From: Nocardia neocaledoniensis
Lineage (GTDB): Bacteria > Actinomycetota > Actinomycetes > Mycobacteriales > Mycobacteriaceae
Assembly (NCBI RefSeq): GCF_029868625.1
Contig: NZ_JARWOJ010000055.1
Location: 1-44,398 of the forward strand
DNA length: 44,398 bases
Direction: 5' to 3'
Shown: in pieces, positions 18,535 to 27,290 of the stretch
How the letters are laid out: each line of letters begins with the position of its first letter
How positions within the stretch are numbered: the stretch's first letter is position 1
Translations under genes and position numbers: made by a program
The notes under the pieces: model-generated
Told to the model about the DNA's origin: nothing
The model's database searches: none
What the model saw: the letters and a program-made list of their open reading frames with translations, nothing else

Positions 18535-19311
18535 GTGGCTGTAGAAATCGACCTTTCCGCGCAGATCGTTCTGGTGACCGGCGGCGTCCGCGGTGTCGGC
18601 GCCGGCATCAGCAGGGCCTTCCTCGCCGCGGGCGCGACCGTGCTGACCTGTGCCCGCCGCCCGGCCGACGAGCCGATCACGGTGGACGGGCGCGCCACCG
18701 AGCACTTCACCTGCGATGTGCGCGACCCCGACGCCGTCGCGGCGATGTTCGAGCGGATCCTCGATCGGCACGGCCGGATCGACCACGTGGTGAACAACGC
18801 GGGCGGCGCGCCCTTCGCCATGGCCGACGCCGCCAGCCCGAAGTTCCACCAGAAGATCGTCGAGCTGAACCTGCTCGCGCCGTTGCTGATCTCGCAGCAG
18901 GCCAACGCGGCGATGCAGAAGCAGGACACGGGCGGGTCGATCGTGATGATCACCAGCGTCAGTGGGCACCGGCCCTCGCCGGGCACGGCCGCCTACGGCG
19001 CGGCCAAGGCCGGCCTGGACAACCTGGCCGGCTCACTGGCCGTCGAGTGGGCGCCCAAGGTGCGGCTGAACTCCGTGGTCGTCGGCCCGGTGGAGACCGA
19101 GCTCAGCCACCTGCACTACGGCGACGCCGACGGGGTGGCCGCGGTGGCCGCGACCGTGCCGCTCGGCCGCCTGGCCAGCCCCGCCGACGTCGGCAACGCC
19201 GCACTCTTCCTCGCCTCGCCCCTGGCGGCGCACATCAGCGGCGCCACCCTGCTCGTCCACGGCGGCGGCGAACGCCCGGCCTTCCTCGACGCCGCCAACG
19301 CGAACCACTGA
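18535..19311 (+). CDS. Short-chain dehydrogenase (Rv3549c-like)
   Basis: NAD(P)-dependent SDR of 258 aa. The cofactor loop is LVTGGVRGVGAGISRAFLAA (about 13-32), with VVNNAGGAPFAMAD near 84, catalytic Ser in MITSVSGHRPS (about 141) and Tyr/Lys in AYGAAKAGLDNLAG (about 153-157). In Mtb Rv3549c and Rv3548c lie beside echA20 in the KstR2 regulon, as here. The specific step is not established to my knowledge; a hydroxyacyl-CoA oxidation in HIP degradation is likely. Start GTG at 18535 lacks a Shine-Dalgarno and follows a TAGGTT element by 6 nt, so leaderless translation is probable. Confidence 0.85.
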   Translation: MAVEIDLSAQIVLVTGGVRGVGAGISRAFLAAGATVLTCARRPADEPITVDGRATEHFTCDVRDPDAVAAMFERILDRHGRIDHVVNNAGGAPFAMADAASPKFHQKIVELNLLAPLLISQQANAAMQKQDTGGSIVMITSVSGHRPSPGTAAYGAAKAGLDNLAGSLAVEWAPKVRLNSVVVGPVETELSHLHYGDADGVAAVAATVPLGRLASPADVGNAALFLASPLAAHISGATLLVHGGGERPAFLDAANANH

Positions 19312-19406
19312 CCCGACACCGACACCCCGACCACCACGGTTTCGGCCGCGAGGGCACGAGGCCGAAACCCGCGGCGCCAGCCGCCAGAGATACAGGAGCT
19401 ACAACC

Positions 19407-20321
19407 ATGGACGACCAGCAGTTGATCTGCGCGGGCCGCACCGTCATCGTCACCGGCGCGGGCCGGGGGATCGGCCGTGCGCACGCCATCGCCTTCGCCG
19501 CCGCCGGCGCGCGTGTGGTGGTCAACGATGTCGGCACCGCGCTCGACGGCGCCGCGACCACCGAGACCCCCGCCCAGCAGGTGGTCGACGAGATCGTCGC
19601 CGCCGGTGGCGAGGCCGTGGCCAACTACGACGACGTGGCCGACTGGGAGGGCGCCCGCCGCCTGATCCGCCAGGCCGTCGACACCTTCGGCGGCCTCGAC
19701 GTGCTGGTGAACAACGCCGGTTTCGTGCGCGACCGCATGCTGGTCAATCTCGGCGAGGACGAGTGGGACGCGGTGGTCCGCGTGCACCTCAAGGGTCACT
19801 TCGCCACCATGCGGCACGCGGCCGAGTACTGGCGCGGCGAGTCGAAGGCGGGCCGTCCGGTGGATGCCCGCGTGATCAACACCAGCTCCGGGGCCGGGCT
19901 GCAGGGCAGTGTCGGCCAGGGCAACTACGGCGCGGCCAAGGCCGGTATCGCCGGCCTCACCCTCACCGCCGCCGCCGAGTTCGGCCGCTACGGCGTGACC
20001 GTCAACGCGATCGCCCCCGCCGCCCGCACCCGGATGACCGAGACGGTCTTCGCCGACACGATGGCCGCGCCCGAGGCCGGCTTCGACGCCATGGCGCCGG
20101 AGAACGTCTCGCCGATCGTGGTCTGGCTCGGCAGCACCCAGTCGGCGGGCGTCACCGGCCGGATGTTCGAGGTCGAGGGCGGCAAGGTGGCCCTGGCGCA
20201 GGGCTGGCGCCATGGCGCCCCGGTCGATCGCGGCGCCAGGTGGAATCCGGCCGAGCTGGGTCCCGTCGTCGCCGAGCTGATCGAGAAGAGCACTCCGCCG
20301 GAGCCGGTCTACGGCGCATAG
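19407..20321 (+). CDS. Short-chain dehydrogenase (Rv3548c-like)
   Basis: SDR of 304 aa, the same length as remembered for Mtb Rv3548c. It starts with VIVTGAGRGIGRAHAIAFAA (about 14-33), followed by the acidic VVNDVGTALDGAATTETPAQ typical of the multifunctional-enzyme type 2-like hydroxyacyl-CoA dehydrogenases. DVLVNNAGFVRDRM is near 98, catalytic Ser in NTSSGAGLQG (about 158) and Tyr/Lys in NYGAAKAGIAGL (about 171). Start ATG at 19407 has AGGAG 8 nt upstream. It follows the first SDR after 95 nt with no terminator, so both probably share the promoter at 18523. A strong terminator follows. A role as 3-hydroxyacyl-CoA dehydrogenase is inference. Confidence 0.87.
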   Translation: MDDQQLICAGRTVIVTGAGRGIGRAHAIAFAAAGARVVVNDVGTALDGAATTETPAQQVVDEIVAAGGEAVANYDDVADWEGARRLIRQAVDTFGGLDVLVNNAGFVRDRMLVNLGEDEWDAVVRVHLKGHFATMRHAAEYWRGESKAGRPVDARVINTSSGAGLQGSVGQGNYGAAKAGIAGLTLTAAAEFGRYGVTVNAIAPAARTRMTETVFADTMAAPEAGFDAMAPENVSPIVVWLGSTQSAGVTGRMFEVEGGKVALAQGWRHGAPVDRGARWNPAELGPVVAELIEKSTPPEPVYGA

Positions 20322-20332
20322 CAAACATATTG

Positions 20333-20368
20333 AGCGCAGGCCGGGGGAAGCTCTCGGCCTGCGCTTTT
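20333..20368 (+). terminator. Intrinsic terminator after the second SDR gene
   Basis: AGCGCAGGCCG (20333-20343) pairs perfectly over 11 bp with CGGCCTGCGCT (20355-20365), followed by a T-run (20365-20368). It lies 12 nt past the stop and marks the end of the HIP region. Confidence 0.88.
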
Positions 20369-20521
20369 GTCATGTCAACGGTGTTCAGGGGGCTGGACGG
20401 CTGCTGATCGCCTCTGCGCCGTTGGGGCCGTGGGTTTACTATGGGCTACTGTTCGTCGATCCCGGAATGTGTCGCGACCGGGGGTAATGCTGCGCTGAAT
20501 TACTAAGGGGATGACAAGCGC

Positions 20522-21796
20522 ATGGCCGTTGGTCGCATGTTGCGCGTACTTGCCGCTGCGAGCGTGCTGGCCGGATCCGCTCTACTCGGGCCGGCTGTCG
20601 CCCTCGCGGCGCCGGAGAAGCCGCCGACTCCCGCCGCTCAGGCGCCGGGCAGCGGCAGCAGTGGGTTCGGTGACGACGGCAAGGGCGGCAACGGTCAGGG
20701 TGGTGCCGGTGGCCAGGACCCGGTGAAGCCCGGCGAACTGAGGCTGCCCAGCGGCTCCGCGGGCGGCCAGGTCGACAACGCCCCGCAGCAGAGCGAACAA
20801 CCCGCCGAACCGCAGGCCGGAGCCGAGGTCGCCGGCCCCGGCGAGTGGCAGCCGCTGACGATCCCCGGTCAGTCCAGCCAGGAGATTCCGAAGAAGGAGG
20901 TCGCGGGCTCCGGCTCCGCGGCCGCCGGTTCGGCCGCGGCCGGTGCCGGGTCCGCGGCCAGTGCCGCTGTCCTCGGAACCGGCTCTGCGGGCCTCGGGCT
21001 GCTGCTCGGTTCCGGCTCGGCCGGTGTCGGCGCCATCCTCGGTACCGGTTCGGCCGGTGTCGCCGCTGTCCTCGGCACGGGTTCGGCCGGCGCGGCCGGA
21101 GTCCTGGCGACCGGTTCGGCCGCAGGCGCCGCTGTCCTGGGTACCGGTTCGGCCGCCGGCGCCGCTGTTCTCGGCACGGGTTCGGCCGCCGGCGCCGCTG
21201 TGCTCGGTACCGGCTCCGCCGCCGGGGCGGCCCTGCTCGGTACCGGCTCCGCGGCCGTCGGCTCGGCCGGTGTCGGCACCGGCTCGGCGCTGCTCGGCCT
21301 CGGCTCCGCGCTGGCCGGAACCGGTTCCGCCGCAGTGGGTTCGGCCGCTGTCGGTTCGGCCGCTGTCGGTTCAGCGGCGGTGGGCTCGGCCTCGCCGCTG
21401 CTGCTCCTGCTGCTCCTGCAGGTGCCCACCCCGCCCGCCGCGCCCGCTCTGCCGTCGATCGCGATTCCGCCGTCGCCCGCCGCGCCTTCGGCACCCTCGG
21501 TGCCCAATATCGTTGTGGCGGCGCCTGTCCCGGCCGCCGCACCGCCCGCCGCCGCGGCACCCCCGGCGCCGCCCGCCGCGGCCGCACCGGCCCGGGCGGC
21601 GAAGCCGAACCACGAGGTCAAGCCGACCAGTGACAACGGCGGCTTGCCCGAGCCGGAGCTGCTGTCGGTGATCGGCGGCCTGATCGCGCTCGCGCTGGCC
21701 GGAACCGGTTCGGGCGCAGTGAGTTTCCAAGGTGCCGCGGCAGCCCAAGCGCGGGTGAACGCGGCGCGTGCCGAGTTCTTCGGACCGAGGTCGTGA
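20522..21796 (+). CDS. Exported Gly-Ser-Ala repeat protein, unknown function
   Basis: Low-complexity exported protein of 424 aa. Residues 1-35 are a signal peptide (MAVGRMLRVLAAASVLAGSA then VALAAPEK). A Pro/Gly/Gln-rich linker runs to about 125. Residues about 129-290 are a repeat with unit near GTGSAxGAAVLG. A hydrophobic LLLLLLLQ stretch, an Ala/Pro-rich region with PPAAAAPPAP and a C-terminal membrane-like helix LLSVIGGLIALALAGTG (about 380-396) follow, ending in a short charged tail. No LPXTG motif. Start ATG at 20522 follows GGGGATG. Its stop overlaps a GTG of the next frame, so it is probably the first gene of an operon with the peptidase and membrane protein. A surface or envelope protein is inference. 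Confidence 0.8.
   Translation: MAVGRMLRVLAAASVLAGSALLGPAVALAAPEKPPTPAAQAPGSGSSGFGDDGKGGNGQGGAGGQDPVKPGELRLPSGSAGGQVDNAPQQSEQPAEPQAGAEVAGPGEWQPLTIPGQSSQEIPKKEVAGSGSAAAGSAAAGAGSAASAAVLGTGSAGLGLLLGSGSAGVGAILGTGSAGVAAVLGTGSAGAAGVLATGSAAGAAVLGTGSAAGAAVLGTGSAAGAAVLGTGSAAGAALLGTGSAAVGSAGVGTGSALLGLGSALAGTGSAAVGSAAVGSAAVGSAAVGSASPLLLLLLLQVPTPPAAPALPSIAIPPSPAAPSAPSVPNIVVAAPVPAAAPPAAAAPPAPPAAAAPARAAKPNHEVKPTSDNGGLPEPELLSVIGGLIALALAGTGSGAVSFQGAAAAQARVNAARAEFFGPRS
20908..21393 (+). repeat. Degenerate tandem repeat coding GSA-rich units
   Basis: The coding stretch alternates GGTTCGGCC/GGCTCCGCG-type motifs (Gly-Ser-Ala) with CTCGGTACC/CTCGGCACG (Leu-Gly-Thr). Spacing is mostly 33-36 nt between about 20990 and 21260, then shortens to 15-nt GGTTCGGCCGCTGTC units near 21345-21385. 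Units vary at third positions but conserve the protein, indicating selection on the peptide. Confidence 0.8.
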
Positions 21797-21807
21797 GGGG
21801 ATCTTCG

Positions 21808-22323
21808 ATGAGTAAGAGCAAGACCCAGAGCACCTCCAGGTCCTATCGACGCGTCGCGGCCGCGGTCGACGCGGTGTGCGCGGTCGCCGCCGACTCCGAC
21901 GCGACCACCCTCGACGAGGTGGTCGCGGCGATCTCCCAGGAGCGGCAGCGCGAGATCGAGATCACCAGCGCGCAGTTGGGCCCCGGCGTGTGCGGTCAGC
22001 GCCGCTTCTACCCCGAACGCGACATCATCGTCCTCGCCGATGCCCTGCCCAGCCGCGATCACACCCTCGCGCACGAACTCGGCCACATCGTGTTCGACCA
22101 CGAGGGCGCGCCCGCGGTGGAGACCACGCTCGAGGTCAGCGACGACCTGATCGCCTACATGCTCAGTCAGCGCGCGCACGCGCAGATCGTCGACGACGGC
22201 GCCGACGACCTCGCGGAGTGGGAGGCCGAGACCTTCGCTGCCATGCTCATGACCCGGCTGCGCGTCTTCAACAACCGGGGCGCAGGCGTCTCGGTCCTTC
22301 GATTCGATGAGGCACTCGGATGA
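21808..22323 (+). CDS. ImmA/IrrE-type zinc metallopeptidase domain protein
   Basis: Protein of 171 aa with the zincin motif HELGH in TLAHELGHIVFDHEG (about 90-104) and a downstream EWEAETFAAMLM segment (about 137-148), where Glu141 may be the third zinc ligand; this is the layout of ImmA/IrrE (COG2856) peptidases. The N-terminus is helical and basic. Family members cleave XRE-type repressors or act in stress responses, but no substrate is shown here. ATG at 21808 is chosen because GAGGGG lies 7 nt upstream; a GTG at 21793 overlapping the previous stop would add five residues. Its stop overlaps the next start (ATGA). An XRE-fold protein is encoded convergently at 23435-23851. Confidence 0.85.
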   Translation: MSKSKTQSTSRSYRRVAAAVDAVCAVAADSDATTLDEVVAAISQERQREIEITSAQLGPGVCGQRRFYPERDIIVLADALPSRDHTLAHELGHIVFDHEGAPAVETTLEVSDDLIAYMLSQRAHAQIVDDGADDLAEWEAETFAAMLMTRLRVFNNRGAGVSVLRFDEALG

Positions 22324-23345
22324 CACTCTGGTTGACAGCCCTGCTGGTCTGGGTTGCCGCGGGTGCGCGAGTGGGCCGCGTGCTGGTCAAGCCGGCGACG
22401 ACCGCTCGCGTGGCGATCGTCGTCGCGGTGTCCGCCGTGGCGCTCGCGTCGACCGTCGCCATCCCGGATATCGCGGTGGCCATCGACAACCTGCTCCCCG
22501 GCGGGGTGCGCAGCGGGTGGTTGTCCACCGGCATCGTCGACTCGGCCTGGATCCTGTTCACGACCGCCACCTCGGTGGTGGCCTCGGCCGCGTGGCCGGT
22601 GGTCTCGCGCCGGAATCTGCGCCAGATCGCGATGGTGGTGTACGGCATCGGCGCGCTCGCCATCGTCATCACGCTGGCCTGGTCGTTCACCTTCGGCTGG
22701 ATCGTCGTCGCGCTCGGCGCGGTCTTCATCGTCACCACCGGTCTGCGCAATCTGGACTGGACGACGCTCGGTCGCGGCATCGCGATCTACACCGCGGGCA
22801 CGGCGCTGGTCGCGGTGCTCGCGGTCGCCAACGCGGGCCGCGCACTCCAGGACGCCGAGCCGACCCCGCCGGGTCAGCCGCTGTGGGGCTGGCAGGCGTG
22901 GGAGATCGCGAGCCTGTTGATCGCGCTCGGCGCGGTGTCGATCGTGATCGAGCTGTGGTGGCGCGCCAGGATCCTGCTGCGCCGGATCCGGCCGCTGCAC
23001 AAGTTGATGGTCGGACGTTTCCCCGAGGTCGTCGCCCCCGAGCAGAACGCCACTTCCACGCAGTTGAAGGCCTCCGACCACGTGGCCCAGGTGATGGACG
23101 CGCTGTACCTGCTCTCCGGCAGCGGCATCGTCATCCCCGCCGCGGGTGAGCCGCCCGCCTCGATCCCCGAGCGCGCGGCCGTGGTGGCCGAGTGGGCCCG
23201 AAATCCGTTGGGCGACTTGTTCGTCGACGCTCGCTGGATCGCGCCGCCGCCCGGGGTGAGCCCCCGTGGCTGGGTGCTGGCCATCGCGAACAAGTATCAG
23301 ACCGCCGTGGCGACCGAGGGCGCGCCGCAGAACGCCGCCGCCTGA
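22320..23345 (+). CDS. Polytopic membrane protein (MAB_1171c/DUF6545-like)
   Basis: Protein of 341 aa with about seven membrane helices in residues 1-225: MTLWLTALLVWVAAG, VAIVVAVSAVALAST, SAWILFTTATSVVAS, IAMVVYGIGALAIVITLAW, WIVVALGAVFIVTT, AIYTAGTALVAVLAVA and IASLLIALGAVSIVIELWW. A cytosolic C-terminal domain follows from ARILLRRIRPLHKLM. This resembles actinobacterial MAB_1171c-type 'putative transporter' proteins, which frequently follow ImmA/IrrE genes (recollection). Start ATG at 22320 overlaps the peptidase stop, so the two are translationally coupled. A signal-sensing or anchoring partner of the peptidase is plausible but unproven. Confidence 0.75.
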   Translation: MTLWLTALLVWVAAGARVGRVLVKPATTARVAIVVAVSAVALASTVAIPDIAVAIDNLLPGGVRSGWLSTGIVDSAWILFTTATSVVASAAWPVVSRRNLRQIAMVVYGIGALAIVITLAWSFTFGWIVVALGAVFIVTTGLRNLDWTTLGRGIAIYTAGTALVAVLAVANAGRALQDAEPTPPGQPLWGWQAWEIASLLIALGAVSIVIELWWRARILLRRIRPLHKLMVGRFPEVVAPEQNATSTQLKASDHVAQVMDALYLLSGSGIVIPAAGEPPASIPERAAVVAEWARNPLGDLFVDARWIAPPPGVSPRGWVLAIANKYQTAVATEGAPQNAAA

Positions 23346-23356
23346 CCTGACCAGAC

Positions 23357-23405
23357 AGCGAACGGGCCTGAGAGGTGGATTTCCACCGGCTCAGGCCCGT
23401 TCGCT
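23357..23405. terminator. Strong bidirectional terminator
   Basis: AGCGAACGGGCCTGA (23357-23371) pairs perfectly over 15 bp with TCAGGCCCGTTCGCT (23391-23405). An inner stem GGTGG/CCACC (23374-23378 with 23383-23387) extends it. It separates the convergent membrane-protein and EspR-like genes. Confidence 0.88.
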
Positions 23406-23434
23406 GTGCACGTATCCGGCCTTGCTTCGTGTTC

Positions 23435-23851
23435 CTATTCTGTTCCGTCCGGAGGAATTTCGGGCAAGCCTTCGCTGGCCCGCAACTTCTCCGCCATCGA
23501 GGTGAGCAGATTCTGTGATTCTTCCGAGAGGTCGAATGCCCTGCTGGACAGTCGACGCAGCCCGTAGCCCTGCAGCTGCGCGAGCAGCTCCAGGTCGTGA
23601 TCGATCTTGGCCGCGTAGATGTCGTTGAAGAAGTAGTCAGGCTTGACCTTGAAGAACTTCGCCAGGGCGGCCACCGTCTCGTCGGACGGGTTCGTTCGTT
23701 GTCCCGACCGCAGCTGCGAGAGATACGGCTTCGAGATCGGATGCCCGGAGGCAGTCAGCGCAGCCGCAACCTCTGCGTTGGTGTGCGGCTTGCGCCCCGG
23801 GGGATGCACGGTTTCGAACAGCTTGTTCAGCCGCGCCGCGAAATCAGCCAT
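23435..23851 (-). CDS. EspR-family XRE-type nucleoid/regulatory protein
   Basis: DNA-binding protein of 138 aa. The N-terminus FAARLNKLFETVHPPGRKPH and the recognition region PYLSQLRSGQRTNPSDETVA closely match remembered Mtb EspR (Rv3849; FAARLNRLFDTVYPPGRGPH, PYLSQLRSGNRTNPSG). As in EspR, a helix-turn-helix (about 4-75) is followed by a C-terminal helical dimerisation domain containing YGLRRLSSRAFDLSEESQNL. EspR is an abundant nucleoid-associated regulator of ESX-1 and wall genes in Mtb. ATG at 23851 matches the EspR N-terminus; a GTG at 23875 would add eight residues. Its upstream region is AT-rich with phased repeats. Whether it is the EspR orthologue or a paralogue cannot be told from one window. 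Confidence 0.88.
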   Translation of the reverse strand: MADFAARLNKLFETVHPPGRKPHTNAEVAAALTASGHPISKPYLSQLRSGQRTNPSDETVAALAKFFKVKPDYFFNDIYAAKIDHDLELLAQLQGYGLRRLSSRAFDLSEESQNLLTSMAEKLRASEGLPEIPPDGTE

Positions 23852-24160
23852 TGTGAGCCGCCCAATTCCCTTCACTGTACTAACAGTCGTTATCTCGGAT
23901 ACGTATCATTGATATTAGCGGCTCAGTAACTGAAAACCTACGCCTGATTCAGGATTTCTCTTCGGTTTCCGAAGCTCACCTGCGTGCAGGGGCCGCGGCG
24001 GTCGCGTTTGCGGGTCACGCCAACGACTCTTGTGGAGCGCAGGGGTCCCGGGGTTCGTGCCCGTCGCGGGGTTCTTCAAGCATAGCTCGATAGTAGCTCA
24101 ATGTTAGCTGATGTTTCATGTTCCCCCGCGTCCCCTGGATTGTGTGGCGTACGACACGTT
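23852..24160. other. AT-rich promoter region of the EspR-like gene
   Basis: This gap is clearly less GC-rich than its surroundings near 23875-23945 (many TAT/ATA steps) and again near 24080-24120. It should hold the promoter for the reverse-strand EspR-like gene. EspR-type proteins bind AT-rich upstream DNA cooperatively, so autoregulation is plausible. No gene is supported here. Confidence 0.5.
24083..24115. repeat. Three tandem 11-bp TAGCT repeats
   Basis: TAGCTCGATAG (24083), TAGCTCAATGT (24094) and TAGCTGATGTT (24105) begin exactly 11 bp apart, about one helical turn, so the motif faces one side of the DNA. They lie 232-264 bp upstream of the EspR-like start and 102 bp past the fadA5 stop. 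They look like a phased protein-binding array. Confidence 0.6.
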
Positions 24161-24199
24161 CCGGGCGCCCGGGGATGAATGTTCAACCTGGGCGCCCGG
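24161..24199. terminator. Hairpin terminator after fadA5
   Basis: CCGGGCGCCC (24161-24170) pairs perfectly with GGGCGCCCGG (24190-24199), 18 nt beyond the fadA5 stop on the reverse strand, loop 19 nt. Confidence 0.7.
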
Positions 24200-24216
24200 T
24201 TTCAGTGACGACCAGT

Positions 24217-25416
<1,200 letters not shown>

Positions 25417-25477
25417 CTAGCCCAGGGTAAAACCGCGAGGTTCTTTCGTCACGGCAGCCGCTGTGCTTGAATGATTG

Positions 25478-25491
25478 TAGAACGTGTTTCA
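25478..25491. promoter_or_regulatory. KstR operator upstream of cyp125
   Basis: TAGAACGTGTTTCA matches the KstR consensus TnnAACnnGTTnnA at all fixed positions. It lies 21 nt upstream of the cyp125 GTG, and AGGAGA at 25501-25506 is the ribosome site. KstR repression of cyp125 is established in Mtb. Confidence 0.85.
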
Positions 25492-25512
25492 GTTTGTCGA
25501 AGGAGACATCTG

Positions 25513-26808
25513 GTGGTAGATCCGAGCACCGCACAAGCCGCCCCTGGGCAAGCCACGGGCCGGCCGAACCTGCCGGACGGGTTCGACGTTACCGACCCCG
25601 CTATCTACGCCGAGCGTGTTCCGACGGAGGAGTTCGCCGAGTTGCGGCGGGCGGCCCCGATCTGGTGGAACCCCAAGTCGCCCGACGTCGGCGGATTCCA
25701 CGATGACGGCTTCTGGGTGGTGAGCAAGCACGCCGACGTGAAGGAGGTGTCGCGTCGCAGCGACGTCTTCTCCACCTACGAGAACACCGCGATCCCGCGC
25801 TTCAACGACGACATCCAGCGCGAGCAGATCGAACTGCAGCGCTTCGTCATCCTGAACAAGGACGCGCCGGAGCACACCAAGCTCCGCAAGCTGATCGCCA
25901 AGGGCTTCACCCCGCGCGCGGTCAACGGGCTGCGCGCCGAACTGTCGGCGCGCGCCGAGAAGATCGTGAAGGCCGCCGCCGAGTCCGGCTCGGGCGACTT
26001 CGTCACCCAGGTCGCCTGCGAGTTGCCGCTGCAGGCCATCGCCGAGCTGATCGGCGTGCCGCAGGAGGACCGGATGAAGGTCTTCGAATGGTCCAACGAC
26101 ATGACCGGCTACGACGACCCCGACAATGTGGACGTCGACCCGGTCAAGGCGTCGATGGAACTGCTCGGCTACTCCTACCAGATGGCCGAAGCGCGCAAGG
26201 CCTGCCCGGCCGACGACCTGGTCACCACGCTGATCGAGGCCGATGTCGACGGTGAGGCGCTCACGCCGGAGGAGTTCGGCTTCTTCGTCATCGTGCTCGC
26301 GGTCGCGGGCAACGAGACGACCCGCAACGCCATCAGCCACGGCATGATCGCGTTCATGGAGAACCCCGACCAGTGGGAGCTGTTCAAGAAGGAGCGGCCC
26401 GCCAGCGCGGTGGACGAGATCATCCGCTGGGCCACCCCGGTCACCTCGTTCCAGCGCACCGCGCTGGAGGACACCGAGCTCAACGGCGTGCAGATCAAGA
26501 AGGGGCAGCGTCTGGTGATGCTGTACCGGTCGGCCAACTTCGACGAGGACGTCTTCGAGAACCCGGAGAAGTTCGACATCATGCGCCAGGACAACCAGCA
26601 CCTGTCCTTCGGCGGCACCGGTGCGCACTTCTGTGTCGGCGCGAACCTGGCCCGGCTCGAGATCGACCTGATCTTCAACGCGATCGCCGACCACCTGCCC
26701 GACATCACCAAGATCGGCAAGCCGAAGCGGCTGCACTCGGGCTGGCTCAACGGCATCAAGGAGCTCCCGGTCGACTACAAGACCCAGGGCTGCCCGGTCG
26801 CCCACTGA
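25513..26808 (+). CDS. cyp125: Steroid C26(27)-monooxygenase CYP125
   Basis: Cytochrome P450 of 431 aa resembling CYP125A1, which oxidises the terminal side-chain carbon of cholest-4-en-3-one to start side-chain beta-oxidation. NLPDGFDVTDPAIYAERVP near the N-terminus is characteristic. The I-helix reads VAGNETTRNAIS (about 260-271), ExxR is EIIR near 310, and the heme loop is SFGGTGAHFCVGANLAR with Cys near 376. It ends in CPVAH like the Mtb protein. GTG at 25513 is preceded by AGGAGA at 6-nt spacing. Electron donors are not encoded nearby. In Mtb the igr genes follow; here a strong terminator comes 6 nt after the stop. Confidence 0.95.
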   Translation: MVDPSTAQAAPGQATGRPNLPDGFDVTDPAIYAERVPTEEFAELRRAAPIWWNPKSPDVGGFHDDGFWVVSKHADVKEVSRRSDVFSTYENTAIPRFNDDIQREQIELQRFVILNKDAPEHTKLRKLIAKGFTPRAVNGLRAELSARAEKIVKAAAESGSGDFVTQVACELPLQAIAELIGVPQEDRMKVFEWSNDMTGYDDPDNVDVDPVKASMELLGYSYQMAEARKACPADDLVTTLIEADVDGEALTPEEFGFFVIVLAVAGNETTRNAISHGMIAFMENPDQWELFKKERPASAVDEIIRWATPVTSFQRTALEDTELNGVQIKKGQRLVMLYRSANFDEDVFENPEKFDIMRQDNQHLSFGGTGAHFCVGANLARLEIDLIFNAIADHLPDITKIGKPKRLHSGWLNGIKELPVDYKTQGCPVAH

Positions 26809-26814
26809 GTACCG

Positions 26815-26861
26815 AAAGACGTCAGCCCCGGTACCGAACGGAACGGGGGCTGACGTCTTTT
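26815..26861. terminator. Strong bidirectional terminator after cyp125
   Basis: AAAGACGTCAGCCCC (26815-26829) pairs perfectly over 15 bp with GGGGCTGACGTCTTT (26846-26860), then T at 26861. The A-run and T-run make it work both ways, for cyp125 and for the convergent operon ending at 26868. Confidence 0.9.
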
Positions 26862-26867
26862 CGTCGT

Positions 26868-27290
26868 TCAGGCAACCTTGCGAGTGGTCGCCATCGCACG
26901 GTCGACCTCCCAGAACGCACGCAGCGCGGCGATCTTGCCCTCGGCGTCGACCCGGTAGGTGAACACGCCCTCGGCGTCGATCACGTGGCCCGCCATGGTC
27001 GTGCGGATCATGCCGGTGAAGGCGATCTCGTTGCCGCAGGCGAACGAGTCCTCGAAGAGGAACTCGATCGAATCGGTCATCCCGATCGCCTTGTCCCAGA
27101 ACGCGCCGATGGCCTCGTGACCGCGATGGCCGACACCCTCGGGATCGAAACCCGAAGGGCCGACCGGATCTTCGACGATGCCGTCGGCGGCGAACAGGGC
27201 GACCCAGGCCGCCTTGTCCTTGGCCCGCACCGCGGCCTGCGAGGCCAGCCCGGCGGCGCGCGCCGACTTGTCGACCGTGATTTCACTCAT
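26868..27290 (-). CDS. NTF2/SnoaL-like ketosteroid isomerase-fold protein
   Basis: Small protein of 140 aa. RAKDKAAWVALFAADGIVED (about 22-41) and a C-terminal FTYRVDAEGKIAALRAFW are the hallmarks of the NTF2/SnoaL cone fold that includes ketosteroid delta-isomerases. Start ATG at 27290 overlaps the stop of the upstream LLM gene (ATGA), so it is the last member of the DUF35-ltp4-ltp3-LLM operon. It may isomerise or bind a steroid or side-chain CoA intermediate. Ketosteroid isomerase activity is not certain because this fold has many roles. The frame is open further upstream, but that part is a shadow of the LLM gene. Confidence 0.82.
   Translation of the reverse strand: MSEITVDKSARAAGLASQAAVRAKDKAAWVALFAADGIVEDPVGPSGFDPEGVGHRGHEAIGAFWDKAIGMTDSIEFLFEDSFACGNEIAFTGMIRTTMAGHVIDAEGVFTYRVDAEGKIAALRAFWEVDRAMATTRKVA

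Noticed and set aside
20908..21393. CRISPR array or non-coding satellite
   Set aside because: Repeats are in frame, degenerate at third positions and have no unique spacers.
20869..22326. Minus-strand frame of 485 aa with Glu-Pro repeats
   Set aside because: It is the complement of the GSA repeat and peptidase genes, which have signal peptide, ribosome sites and the HELGH motif.
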